A DNA stretch of 20,252 bases from SAR202 cluster bacterium (lineage in GTDB: Bacteria > Chloroflexota > Dehalococcoidia > Lucifugimonadales > UBA1123), in contig JASLRP010000409.1 of NCBI GenBank assembly GCA_030743915.1, positions 1 through 20,252 of the forward strand, given 5' to 3'. This document shows, one piece after another, positions 1 through 7,691 of the stretch. The notes beneath the pieces were generated by a model. The model was not told the DNA's origin, did not search any database, and saw only the letters and a list, made by a program, of their open reading frames with translations. A program made the translations under genes and the position numbers. The stretch's first letter is position 1, and every line of letters starts with the position of its first letter.

Positions 1-374
1 CTTGCTCCGGGTTATCGAGTTCAGGCAGTGGGTTGAGTTCAGGCAGGAACTCGTTGACATCAGACACGATCTCGGCAATTGTTGAAGCCCCAGCGCCCAT
101 GTCCGAACGGAGCAGTTCAGGCTCGCGCTCTAGGACGTAGGATCGTATTGCCTGGACCCACGGCCAGAATGGAGGCATGCCCTGCTGTTCGTGACACCGC
201 CCCCATAGCACTTTGACCCCTCGAAGATTAGCGTAGGTCTCAAGCTCTGAGGCCATCCTGGTCTTGCCAATCCCAGGCTCCCCCACCAGCATCGCAAGAC
301 AGCCACGGCCAGACAGCGCATCGTCCAGAGCTGTCCTCAGTTCCGCCATCTCCTGATCTCGCCCCACAAACACC
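1..374. repeat. Paralogous ATPase-coding repeat, copy 1 (in the kinase gene)
   Basis: This stretch aligns without gaps to 4233-4606 at a constant offset of 4232. In the block 151-200 I count 44 of 50 identical bases. The encoded proteins share an identical 25-residue run beginning VLWGRCHEQQG. The repeat continues off the left edge. Confidence 0.85.
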
Positions 375-1501
375 CCGCTGGCCAGACTGTCCAGAGCGTT
401 CGACCTCCCGGAATCTCCTCCAGAGAAATCAGCGGAGTCCCCCGGGTCGATTGCCTCCAGAATTCCTGCAACCTCAGAGGCAGAATGAGGCCTGTCCGAT
501 GGGTCTTTGGACAGCAGCTTGAGGATGAGGCTGTCCAACAACCTGGGACACGATGAGTTTCGCCGAGAGGGGGCCACAGGAGGCGTGTTGACGTGCTGGC
601 CGATGATCGCCACAGGGTCAGAGCCCTGAAATGGTGGGGCGCCTGTCACCATCTCGTAGAGCATGCAACCCAGCGAGTACAGGTCAGACCTGGCGTCGAT
701 CTCTCCGCCCATCGCCTGCTCAGGAGCCATGTACGACACGGTGCCCACCGCCATGCCCTCGTTGGTCAGGCTGGAGCGCTCGGAACTCACCGCCAGCCCA
801 AAGTCTCCCAGCCTGGCTGTGCCGCTTTCAGAGAGCCACACGTTGGAGGGCTTGAGGTCGCGGTGAACAACTTCCCTGGAATGCAGAAACTCCAGGCCTT
901 TGCACACGTCGGTGGCGATCTCCACGATCCTATCCAGACCCACCCTGCGATCCTCCGATTGCCGAATGAGGTCTGTGACGCTGCCGTGTGTCATGGCAGG
1001 GATGACCATGAAGAGCTGGCCTGACTCGTCCCCGAACTCGTAGATGGGCACGAGGTTGGTGTGTTCTCCCAGCCTCCCCATCGTCTGGGCCTCTCGGAGT
1101 ATGCGTTGCCGCCCGATGTCGTCCAGGGTCTCGGTCTTGATCAGCGCGAAGGCTACATCCCGGTCGATCAGGGTATCGTGGACCAGATAGACGCGCTTGT
1201 GCGCGCCCTCACCCAGGAACTCTTTGACCATGTAGCGTCCGTCTTTGAAGAAGGCGGGCAGGGGCTGGGAGGGAGCGGACGGTGGCAGCGCCGAAACTGT
1301 CGCCTGTGGGGATGGTTCAGAGACATCCTCAACCGCCCTTTCGGCAGCGGCCAGAAAGTCGAGTCCGTCGCTATTCTCGGGGTCAAATGCCAAAACAGCT
1401 TGGGCACGAGCGCGAACAGTATCCCAATCGAGACGAGCAACTGCCTCTTCGGCTTCATCGAGAAGGCGTTCAATCTGGCGCTGGACTCGTTCGCTAACCA
1501 T
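2..1501 (-). CDS. Ser/Thr protein kinase fused to AAA ATPase (3' end off window)
   Basis: I translated the first 500 residues of an uninterrupted frame that runs off the left edge. Residues 1-80 are a helical, acidic TPR-like leader. Residues about 90-350 are a Hanks-type kinase: glycine loop GEGAHKRV at 97-104, probable ATP-binding lysine K122, catalytic loop HRDLKPSN at 213-220, DFG at 233-235 and APE at 259-261. All catalytic residues are present, so it should phosphorylate Ser/Thr. From about 376 an AAA_16/STAND-type ATPase begins (FVGR, then Walker A GEPGIGKT at 407-414), closely matching the LuxR-type regulator upstream. The missing C-terminus probably holds TPR-like repeats or an output domain; this is inference. 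ATG 1501 has GGAG six bases upstream. The third glycine of the loop is lysine. Role: cytosolic signalling, ligand unknown. Confidence 0.93.
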   Translation of the reverse strand, partial: MVSERVQRQIERLLDEAEEAVARLDWDTVRARAQAVLAFDPENSDGLDFLAAAERAVEDVSEPSPQATVSALPPSAPSQPLPAFFKDGRYMVKEFLGEGAHKRVYLVHDTLIDRDVAFALIKTETLDDIGRQRILREAQTMGRLGEHTNLVPIYEFGDESGQLFMVIPAMTHGSVTDLIRQSEDRRVGLDRIVEIATDVCKGLEFLHSREVVHRDLKPSNVWLSESGTARLGDFGLAVSSERSSLTNEGMAVGTVSYMAPEQAMGGEIDARSDLYSLGCMLYEMVTGAPPFQGSDPVAIIGQHVNTPPVAPSRRNSSCPRLLDSLILKLLSKDPSDRPHSASEVAGILEAIDPGDSADFSGGDSGRSNALDSLASGVFVGRDQEMAELRTALDDALSGRGCLAMLVGEPGIGKTRMASELETYANLRGVKVLWGRCHEQQGMPPFWPWVQAIRSYVLEREPELLRSDMGAGASTIAEIVSDVNEFLPELNPLPELDNPEQ

Positions 1502-1526
1502 GGGTGACTCCACATGCTATGGAGGC

Positions 1527-1554
1527 AGTTTACCACGAGCGCGACCACGGTCAA
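1527..1554 (-). promoter_or_regulatory. Candidate sigma70-type promoter of the kinase gene
   Basis: On the minus strand TTGACC (1554-1549) and TAAACT (1532-1527) are 16 bp apart. Transcription would start near 1520, about 20 bases before the ATG. It resembles the candidate promoters of the LuxR-type gene and the FmdB-like gene, which also use TTGACC. Seen by eye only. Confidence 0.42.
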
Positions 1555-1671
1555 GTACGCCAATATCCAAGACAAGCCGATTGTTGGTTCGTCCGATAAG
1601 AGTCAGAAATCCAGACGATTATCAGGCATGAAGAGATCTTGACAGACGGAGGAATGCTAAAACAACTCAGG

Positions 1672-4600
1672 CTACGCGAGATCGTTCTGGTTGGCGTATG
1701 CTGCAGCCTCGACCCGGTTTGAGGCGTCGATTTTTGAGAAGATACTGCTCACGTGCCGAGCCACGGTGTTGATGCTGATGAACAGTTCCTCGCCTATCTC
1801 ACGATTGGATCTGCCAGCAGCGACGAGCCGCAGAACCTCGACCTCGCGCTCGGTCAGACCGTCTGGATACTGGAGTCTGGACGATGGTCGAGCGTCAAGC
1901 TGCTCTCTGAGGGCAGTCACTTTCTCGCTGAGCGGCTTCATTCTGAGGTCTGAGGCGATCTGATCAGCTTCGCCTGCCAATTCTCTTGCCCTGGAGAGAT
2001 CACCAGATTCGTTGCGCTGAATGAGCATGTCGGCATAGTCGTGACACGTCCATGCGAACTCAGGACGGTAGCCCGCTTTAAGACAGAAGGCTATGGCGTC
2101 CTCGAAGTGCGTCTGGGCGTCGCCCAGATTGCCTATCGTCTGGGCGAGAAGCCCCAGGAGCCGGTCGTAACATATGAACGGCCCTTGCTGAGTGCCTCGT
2201 TGGGGCGCCAGAATTGAGTACTGCTCATTGGCAAACACTGCATCACTGCGCTGAATCGCGATCAGCGCCAGCCCTATCCTGGGCGTCCTCATGAAATCGC
2301 CTGGAATAGCCGGTGATGATAGCATCTCTCTAGCTGCTGATTCTGCTACATCCAACTGATCGGTCGTGCCTGTGACTCTGGCAAACAACGGTATTGTCGC
2401 TGCTGCGATTGCGTGTTCAATCCCTACGCCGACCAGGACGTCGGGCGCTAGCTCCAGAACTTGATTGATATACTCGCTGCTCTCCTCAATATTGCCCCTC
2501 TGGAGGTTCAGCAAAGCGCTATTTGCAAGGGCGAAAGGCTCTTTCGGTGACTCGGCAAGGCCGCTGGCGATAAACTCCTGAGCAACCTTCCATTCGCCTT
2601 TGAGGATGGCCAGAGTGGCGTTGTGCTCCAGCATCTTGACCAGCCGGCTCTTGCTATGCAAGCGCTCTGCCTCTTCCAGACCTGCTGTGGCATGTGCCTG
2701 TGCCTCATTGCCATCCCCCAAAGCTTGCAGAGAATTGCAATATAAATTCCTTGCCTGCACCAGCGTGTGAAGCTCATCGAGAGATTGGGCCAACTCGATC
2801 ACCGGAAGAATCTTCTCTACTACTTCCTTATATTGTTCCTGAGCCAAGTGCATCTGAACAAAATACATTAGAGAGCGAACCTCCAGGACTCGGTCTCCTT
2901 CGCGGCGGGCTATTTTTACGGCTTGGTCAAGGCTTCCCTGAGCGCCTTCATAGTCGCTGTTTTCAAAATAGAGGGCTCCTCCATGACGAGACAGAATATG
3001 TCCTGCTTCAATGGAGTCGGGTGGCGCCAGGTCCAGAGCGCGGGCCGTCATGTCCACCGTGCCGGATGAATAAGTCAGAAACCCATGAGGGTGCGTCGCG
3101 ACGGCAACTGCATTTTTGTTGTCCCCCAGGTCAACAAACGCATCGAACGCGCGCCTGAGAGTATCAATAGCTTCTTGGGCATGGGCATACGCGTTTATCG
3201 CCACTTGCGCCCGCCCAAGGCCGAAGAGTATGGTTGCAGTCTCGGCTTTCACACCGTGACCCACGCCCGGAGAAGAGGAAGAACCTTCCCTGGCGGCAAG
3301 CGCTCTCTGGAAATGGACCAGCGCCTCCTCGTATGCGTTGGAACTGATCGCCCGTTCACCAGCCGCTATCGAGTAGCGAACCAGTTTCATTGTGCCAAGC
3401 ACCGTCTCTGCCTGCGCAAAGTGGTGAGCAAGCTCTGTGGAATGCGAGTCAGCATCATCGCCGTATAGCTGCTCCAAGCTCTCGGCGATGCGGGCATGCA
3501 AGCGCGTTCGCCTCGTAAGTGACAACTCCTCGGATAGCGTCTGCTGAATCAGCGCGTGGGTGAACTGGTAACGCCCAACGCTCTCCGGCGCTTCTGAGAC
3601 AATCTTGGCTGCGACGGCCTCGTCCAAAGACTCCAACAGATCGTCCGCTGTCGTATCGTCAATAAGATCGATTAGCTGGGAAAACTCGAAATCCCTGCCG
3701 ATCACCGACGCTACGGTCAGCACATAATTGCATCGCTCGGTCAGGCGGTTCAGCCGTCTGCCTATAACCTCTCTCACCCCCTCAGGCAATCTGAAGGCTG
3801 CATCGTCCCGATCATCATTGCCTTCTTGCTCCAGCATACGCAATACTTCGCCGATAAACAGAGGGTTGCCTTCGGTGCGAGAGTGGACCAACTCAACGAA
3901 TTGGTGAATGTGCTCAGTCCCCGATGAAGCCTGGATCAACTGCGCTTCGTCTTCAAGTTCCAGTCCGCGGAGTTGCAGCCTTCGGAAGTGATGCGTCCTG
4001 GTCAACTGGCCGAGAGATTCGGCAAGAGGGTGATGCCGGGATACATCAATGTCACGATAGGTTCCGACGATCAAGATATGACTGTCGGTGAGTTCTTGGC
4101 TCAGAAATTCCAAGAGTAGCAATGACGACTTATCAGCCCAATGTAGATCGTCCAACAGCAGTGCCAACCCATTCGTCTGGACAGCCATATTCTTTAGGAA
4201 GATGGTTATCGCGTCGAACAGGCGGAATCGAGCTTGCTCCGGGCTCTCGAGTTCCGGCAGGGGTTCGAGGTTTGGCAGCAACTCGCTGATGTCGGGCACG
4301 AGCTCTGCGATTGCAGATGCGCTGGCGCCCAATTCCGAGCTTAGCTGCTCCGGCTCGCGGTCCCAGAGGTAAGAGCGTATCGCCTGCACCCACGGCCAAA
4401 ACGGCGGCATGCCCTGCTGTTCGTGACAGCGTCCCCAGAGGACAAGCGCTTCCCGATCCCTCGCGTGGGAGGCGAACTCCTCGGCCATGCGGGTCTTGCC
4501 GATGCCTGGTTCGCCGACGAGCATGACGAGTCTGCCTTGACCCGACCGAGCGTCGTCCAGAGCGGAAACCAGTTCGTCCATCTCATGTCGTCGGCCCACG

Positions 4601-4740
4601 AAATCATTACTAGGAGATACTCTCGACTGAGCCGCGTTTTCTTGTCGTGACTGCCCGTGCGAAGCGGTGAGGTCTGCGCCACATTCTGAACAGAACTTGG
4701 CATCAGACTGGATCTGTTTCCCGCAACGTGGACACGGCAT
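1672..4740 (-). CDS. LuxR-type AAA ATPase/TPR transcriptional regulator with N-terminal zinc ribbon
   Basis: This 1022-residue cytosolic regulator has the LAL (large ATP-binding LuxR) layout. Residues 3-20 are a zinc ribbon with CPRC and CSEC knuckles. An AAA_16/STAND ATPase follows: FVGR at 47-50, Walker A GEPGIGKT at 76-83 and Walker B LALLLDD at 192-198 followed by LHWAD. The middle 500 residues are helical and TPR-like, the usual ligand or partner sensor. Residues 962-1022 are a LuxR/GerE helix-turn-helix beginning LTEREVEVLRL. ATP binding probably switches the DNA-binding end on, as in MalT; the inducer cannot be read from the sequence. AGGAG lies nine bases before ATG 4740. The ATPase block is an ungapped paralogue of the one in the downstream kinase, 170 bp away on the same strand. 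Confidence 0.93.
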   Translation of the reverse strand: MPCPRCGKQIQSDAKFCSECGADLTASHGQSRQENAAQSRVSPSNDFVGRRHEMDELVSALDDARSGQGRLVMLVGEPGIGKTRMAEEFASHARDREALVLWGRCHEQQGMPPFWPWVQAIRSYLWDREPEQLSSELGASASAIAELVPDISELLPNLEPLPELESPEQARFRLFDAITIFLKNMAVQTNGLALLLDDLHWADKSSLLLLEFLSQELTDSHILIVGTYRDIDVSRHHPLAESLGQLTRTHHFRRLQLRGLELEDEAQLIQASSGTEHIHQFVELVHSRTEGNPLFIGEVLRMLEQEGNDDRDDAAFRLPEGVREVIGRRLNRLTERCNYVLTVASVIGRDFEFSQLIDLIDDTTADDLLESLDEAVAAKIVSEAPESVGRYQFTHALIQQTLSEELSLTRRTRLHARIAESLEQLYGDDADSHSTELAHHFAQAETVLGTMKLVRYSIAAGERAISSNAYEEALVHFQRALAAREGSSSSPGVGHGVKAETATILFGLGRAQVAINAYAHAQEAIDTLRRAFDAFVDLGDNKNAVAVATHPHGFLTYSSGTVDMTARALDLAPPDSIEAGHILSRHGGALYFENSDYEGAQGSLDQAVKIARREGDRVLEVRSLMYFVQMHLAQEQYKEVVEKILPVIELAQSLDELHTLVQARNLYCNSLQALGDGNEAQAHATAGLEEAERLHSKSRLVKMLEHNATLAILKGEWKVAQEFIASGLAESPKEPFALANSALLNLQRGNIEESSEYINQVLELAPDVLVGVGIEHAIAAATIPLFARVTGTTDQLDVAESAAREMLSSPAIPGDFMRTPRIGLALIAIQRSDAVFANEQYSILAPQRGTQQGPFICYDRLLGLLAQTIGNLGDAQTHFEDAIAFCLKAGYRPEFAWTCHDYADMLIQRNESGDLSRARELAGEADQIASDLRMKPLSEKVTALREQLDARPSSRLQYPDGLTEREVEVLRLVAAGRSNREIGEELFISINTVARHVSSIFSKIDASNRVEAAAYANQNDLA
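4233..4606. repeat. Paralogous ATPase-coding repeat, copy 2 (in the LuxR-type gene)
   Basis: Partner of 1-374, same orientation, ungapped. It covers the FVGR motif, Walker A and the tryptophan-rich segment after it. Outside the ATPase the two genes do not resemble each other: kinase in one, zinc ribbon in the other. Confidence 0.85.
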
Positions 4741-4770
4741 GGGATGTAGCTCCTGGGACTAATGAGAGCG

Positions 4771-4799
4771 AGTGTAGCAATGCGCCGATAGGCGGTCAA
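4771..4799 (-). promoter_or_regulatory. Candidate sigma70-type promoter of the LuxR-type regulator
   Basis: On the minus strand TTGACC (4799-4794) and TACACT (4776-4771) are 17 bp apart. The start would fall near 4764, leaving a 24-base leader that contains the AGGAG ribosome site. Confidence 0.5.
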
Positions 4800-4826
4800 C
4801 CAAAGGGAATCGGCAGAAGGCAGAAT

Positions 4827-4852
4827 TCAGATATCAGGTTGTCAGGCGTCAG
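4827..4852. repeat. Phased TCAG array between the LuxR-type gene and trpB
   Basis: TCAG occurs at 4827, 4834, 4842 and 4849, steps of 7, 8 and 7 bp. The same 7-8-7 phasing occurs at 10778-10803. The rest of the 195-bp spacer 4741-4935 holds the LuxR-type promoter and nothing else I recognise; no clear trpB terminator is visible. Confidence 0.6.
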
Positions 4853-4935
4853 GGATCTGATCACCGATTGACCAGAGGCGCCCGTCCAACGTTTAGGCGC
4901 TTCTCCGCAACCATGCTTGGCGGCCAGGGCGTAAC

Positions 4936-6147
4936 CTAAATCTCCACGCCCAGAGCCTGGGCCACCGTGTCCATATCCTTGTCGCCCCGTCCGCTGAGGC
5001 CCATGAGGATGATCTGGTCTTTGGAGAGCGTGGGGGCCAGCTTGGACAGGTAGTGGATGGCGTGGGCAGCCTCAAGGGCCGGAATTATGCCCTCGGAGCG
5101 GCACATCAACTCGAAACCCTCCAGGGCCTCAGAATCGGTGACGCTCACGTACTCGGCGCGGCCTGAATCTCGGAGCCAGCTATGCTCCGGGCCGACGCCC
5201 GGATAGTCCAGGCCGGCGGAGATACTGTGGGCCTCGGTCACCTGGCCGTCCTCGTCCTGAAGCAGGTAGGACATGCTGCCGTGCAGAACGCCCACCTTGC
5301 CAGTGGTCATGGTGGCGGCGTGCTTGCCGGTCTCGACGCCCAGGCCTGCCGCCTCGACGCCCACCAGCTTGACGCTCTGGTCCTTGATGAACTCGTGGAA
5401 CAGGCCGATGGCGTTGCTTCCTCCGCCAACGCAGGCGACGGCATAGTCGGGAAGCCGGCCCACTGTGGACATCATCTGCGCCCGCGCCTCGCGCCCGATG
5501 ACCGACTGGAAGTCTCGCACGATCTTGGGATAGGGATGCGGCCCCACGACGCTGCCGATCAGGTAATGGGTCGTCTCGACGTTGGACACCCAGTCGCGAA
5601 TGGCCTCGTTGATGGCGTCCTTGAGAGTCCGACTGCCGGATGTCACAGTCCGGACCTCTGCGCCCAGCAGTTTCATGCGAAAGACGTTGAGAGCCTGCCT
5701 GCGGATGTCCTCCTCGCCCATGTAGACGATGCACTCCTGCTTGAGCATGGCGCATATGGTGGCGGTGGCGACTCCGTGCTGGCCTGCGCCGGTCTCGGCG
5801 ATGACGCGGTTCTTGCCCATGCGCTTTGCCAGCAATCCCTGGCCGAGGGCGTTATTGATCTTGTGCGCTCCCGTGTGGGCCAGGTCCTCGCGCTTGAGGT
5901 AGATGCGCGCGCCGCCAAGCTCGTTGGACAGATTCTCAGCATAGTATAGGGCCGTGGGCCGGCCCACGAAATGCTCGGAGAGGTCGCGCATCTGGGCCTG
6001 GAACTCCTCGTCGGCCTGGGCGGCGATGTACTCTCGCTCAAGCTCTTCGACCGCGCTCATCAGGGTTTCGGGAACAAAGCGTCCGCCGAAATCGCCGAAG
6101 CGTCCTCGTTCGTCCGGTAGGTTCTGGGTGTCCTGCGTGTTCTGCAT
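4936..6147 (-). CDS. trpB: Tryptophan synthase beta chain
   Basis: TrpB is the PLP enzyme that joins indole to L-serine to make tryptophan, normally in an alpha2-beta2 complex with TrpA. The 403-residue product is of normal TrpB1 length. Visible marks are the N-terminal GRFGDFGGRFVPETL, the PLP lysine K96 in HTGAHKIN, catalytic glutamate E118 in AETGAGQHG, the phosphate-binding GGGSN at 241-245 and a C-terminal SGRGDKD. I prefer ATG 6147 to an in-frame TTG at 6165, because the TTG has no ribosome site and would add six residues unlike the family; the site before the ATG (GAGG, 12 bases away) is itself weak. No trpA, trpC or trpF is adjacent, so the trp genes are not in a single cluster here, or the cluster lies elsewhere. 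Confidence 0.97.
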   Translation of the reverse strand: MQNTQDTQNLPDERGRFGDFGGRFVPETLMSAVEELEREYIAAQADEEFQAQMRDLSEHFVGRPTALYYAENLSNELGGARIYLKREDLAHTGAHKINNALGQGLLAKRMGKNRVIAETGAGQHGVATATICAMLKQECIVYMGEEDIRRQALNVFRMKLLGAEVRTVTSGSRTLKDAINEAIRDWVSNVETTHYLIGSVVGPHPYPKIVRDFQSVIGREARAQMMSTVGRLPDYAVACVGGGSNAIGLFHEFIKDQSVKLVGVEAAGLGVETGKHAATMTTGKVGVLHGSMSYLLQDEDGQVTEAHSISAGLDYPGVGPEHSWLRDSGRAEYVSVTDSEALEGFELMCRSEGIIPALEAAHAIHYLSKLAPTLSKDQIILMGLSGRGDKDMDTVAQALGVEI

Positions 6148-6204
6148 AGGGAATCTGAGCCTCAATCATGATGTTGCGGAATCGGGCGCATGTTTCGACG
6201 ATTC

Positions 6205-6210
6205 ATTATA
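6205..6210 (-). promoter_or_regulatory. Candidate -10 box for trpB
   Basis: A perfect TATAAT reads on the minus strand 58 bases before the trpB ATG. No good -35 box is at the usual distance; TTACTT at 18 bp is poor. It lies back to back with the FmdB-like gene promoter. I see no trp leader peptide or T-box. Confidence 0.4.
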
Positions 6211-6220
6211 AGCGCTCCGG

Positions 6221-6249
6221 TTGACCGCAAGTAACCCCAACATTAGAAT
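6221..6249 (+). promoter_or_regulatory. Candidate sigma70-type promoter of the FmdB-like gene
   Basis: TTGACC (6221-6226), a 17-bp spacer and TAGAAT (6244-6249). Transcription would begin near 6256, giving a leader of about 54 bases before ATG 6310. Confidence 0.55.
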
Positions 6250-6309
6250 AGAGTCCTGTCAGGTCGGCGAGGCAGTATATTTTCTCGATAATCCCATAAG
6301 GGAGTGGAC

Positions 6310-6543
6310 ATGCCCATATATGAATACACATGCACAGCCTGCGATCACGAGTTCGACAAGCTGAGGCGCATCAGCCAGATGGACGAAGAGGCTCCCTGCC
6401 CGATATGCGAGGCCGAGTCCGAGCGTCAGCTATCGGTGTTCTCGGCGTTCACCAGCAACGACTCCGGCGTCATGAGCGCTGTGGCTGGCGGCGGAGGCGG
6501 ATGCGCAGGCTGCGGCCCCAACGGATGCGGCTGCGCGGGATGA
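6310..6543 (+). CDS. FmdB-family zinc ribbon protein
   Basis: This is a 77-residue protein. It begins with the MPIYEYTC signature of the FmdB/CxxC_CxxC_SSSS family and carries knuckles C8-x2-C11 and C30-x2-C33, which should bind one zinc. The tail after residue 59 is Gly-rich with four more cysteines (C65, C68, C73, C75), a possible second metal site or membrane-independent scaffold. Proteins of this family were named as regulators of formamidase or amidase genes, but their real function is mostly unknown. I chose ATG 6310 rather than GTG 6304 because the family starts MPIYEY and GGGAG stands five bases before it. It is monocistronic: its own promoter, then a strong terminator. Confidence 0.9.
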   Translation: MPIYEYTCTACDHEFDKLRRISQMDEEAPCPICEAESERQLSVFSAFTSNDSGVMSAVAGGGGGCAGCGPNGCGCAG

Positions 6544-6583
6544 CCGGCTAGCTGAAATCGATCAAGATAACTTGGATTTACCC

Positions 6584-6615
6584 ACAGGGGCGCAAATATG
6601 CGCCCCTGTTTTTTT
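6584..6615 (+). terminator. Rho-independent terminator after the FmdB-like gene
   Basis: A perfect 11-bp stem (6584-6594 with 6599-6609, arm ACAGGGGCGCA), a four-base AATA loop and seven T residues at 6609-6615. It faces the convergent minus-strand gene ending at 6633 and lacks a T run in the reverse direction, so it mainly ends the plus-strand transcript. Confidence 0.92.
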
Positions 6616-6632
6616 GACGTTGGCATTCTCGA

Positions 6633-7553
6633 TCAAGTTGGCAACTTCTCCAACGCCTGGGCGACGAACAGCCTGTGTCGCTCTCGCATCTCTTCCGCAA
6701 AGATTTCGTCATCTGTCCACACGTCAATCCTGAACGCTGGCTTCAGAGCAGCGTGCATGTCCCAATAGGGCAGAGTCGTGAAATCGAGAGGCGTCACGGA
6801 CTGGTAGTGATCGGTGAACAGATTCATCGCATCGATCCCGAAGGCCCACAGGATTTCGAGTCTGGTGTTTGACAGATCGGCCAGCGGGTCGCCCAACTGA
6901 GCGTCCTCCCAGTCGATCACAGCGGCAACCCGCCCATCTAACCACAGGACGTTCCCCGGCCAGAAGTCGCCATGAAGCAACACCGATTCATTCCGCTGAG
7001 GCCACGGCCACAGCGACTCCAGAGTGTCACGAATGCGCCCTTCGCCTATTGATTCATCGAGTTTTGCTGGCCGCGTTCCAATCTTTTCTGCGCATGTGTC
7101 AGACAGGTTGGGCAGGAAAGATAAGTCCAGGGTTGAGCAGTCGATGCTGTGTATGCTCGATAGCTGCGTGGCCAGTTCAAGGTTGAAATCATCCAGATTT
7201 GAAGGCGTGAATTCAGTCTCTCCGTCAATGTAGTCCAGGACGATGTACGGCGTCGGGAATATCTCGCAGGATGTGTCGAGCTGATAGGGCATCGGCGTTT
7301 GCAGTCCTGAGGCTCTGGTAATCTCCAGCAGCCTGAACTCGTCAGATGCGATATTGGGGTTTTGCTCCAGATCACGAGGGCCGTGCCGACGAACGACCAG
7401 TTTCTTCGTTTCGCCGTCTGATCGTTCAATCTGAAGGGCCGTAACCTGCGCCGAGACCCCGCCCTTCAATTCCCAAGCGCGAATCAGCTTGCTCTGAGGC
7501 TCGAACCGTCGGGCGACCTGCTCGAATTTTCTGTCAGTCGTTGAATCGGTCAA
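6633..7553 (-). CDS. Aminoglycoside phosphotransferase-like small-molecule kinase
   Basis: This 306-residue protein has the APH/choline-kinase fold. The Brenner motif HGDFWPGN lies at 194-201 and supplies the catalytic aspartate and a metal-binding asparagine. The DFG-equivalent IDWED at 213-217 is followed by GDP. It should phosphorylate a hydroxyl on a small molecule, but the substrate is unknown and nothing points to resistance specifically. The start is TTG 7553: AAGGA stands seven bases upstream, and an in-frame TGA at 7559-7557 blocks any longer version. An ATG at 7560 lies out of frame and closes after eight codons. It is downstream of the HAD gene on the same strand, separated by 138 bp that contain a hairpin element. 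Confidence 0.85.
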   Translation of the reverse strand: MTDSTTDRKFEQVARRFEPQSKLIRAWELKGGVSAQVTALQIERSDGETKKLVVRRHGPRDLEQNPNIASDEFRLLEITRASGLQTPMPYQLDTSCEIFPTPYIVLDYIDGETEFTPSNLDDFNLELATQLSSIHSIDCSTLDLSFLPNLSDTCAEKIGTRPAKLDESIGEGRIRDTLESLWPWPQRNESVLLHGDFWPGNVLWLDGRVAAVIDWEDAQLGDPLADLSNTRLEILWAFGIDAMNLFTDHYQSVTPLDFTTLPYWDMHAALKPAFRIDVWTDDEIFAEEMRERHRLFVAQALEKLPT

Positions 7554-7585
7554 TCGTCATTCCTTCGGCAACAGGCGCGAAACTT

Positions 7586-7676
7586 CGCCATTCTGAACGG
7601 ATGTGAAGAATCTGGTGTCACAGAGCAACAGTTGTATCACACGCGACCAGATGCTTCGCCTCGGCTCAGTATGGCG
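7586..7676 (+). repeat. Dispersed hairpin element, copy A
   Basis: 91 bp with imperfect terminal inverted repeats (CGCCATTCTGAA against the complement of CTCAGTATGGCG) and inner arms GAAGAATCTGG and GACCAGATGCTTC, around a variable loop. It is in the spacer between the HAD hydrolase and the phosphotransferase gene. Copies B, C and D are elsewhere in the window. Confidence 0.8.
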
Positions 7677-7691
7677 AGTGGTTTTTCATTA

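Noticed and set aside
593..1507. Several plus-strand frames at the left edge that look like the only genes there
   Set aside because: Translating the minus strand from 1501 gives 500 residues without a stop and with complete kinase and Walker A motifs.
4870..4910. A GCGCC/GGCGC hairpin after trpB as a terminator
   Set aside because: Five pairs around a 13-base loop with no T run is too weak to call.
5182..5949. A 255-codon plus-strand frame opposite trpB
   Set aside because: The trpB reading is certain from its motifs; this is its codon-bias shadow.
6633..7553. Antibiotic resistance gene
   Set aside because: Only the general phosphotransferase motifs are seen; the fold also serves choline, homoserine and other kinases.
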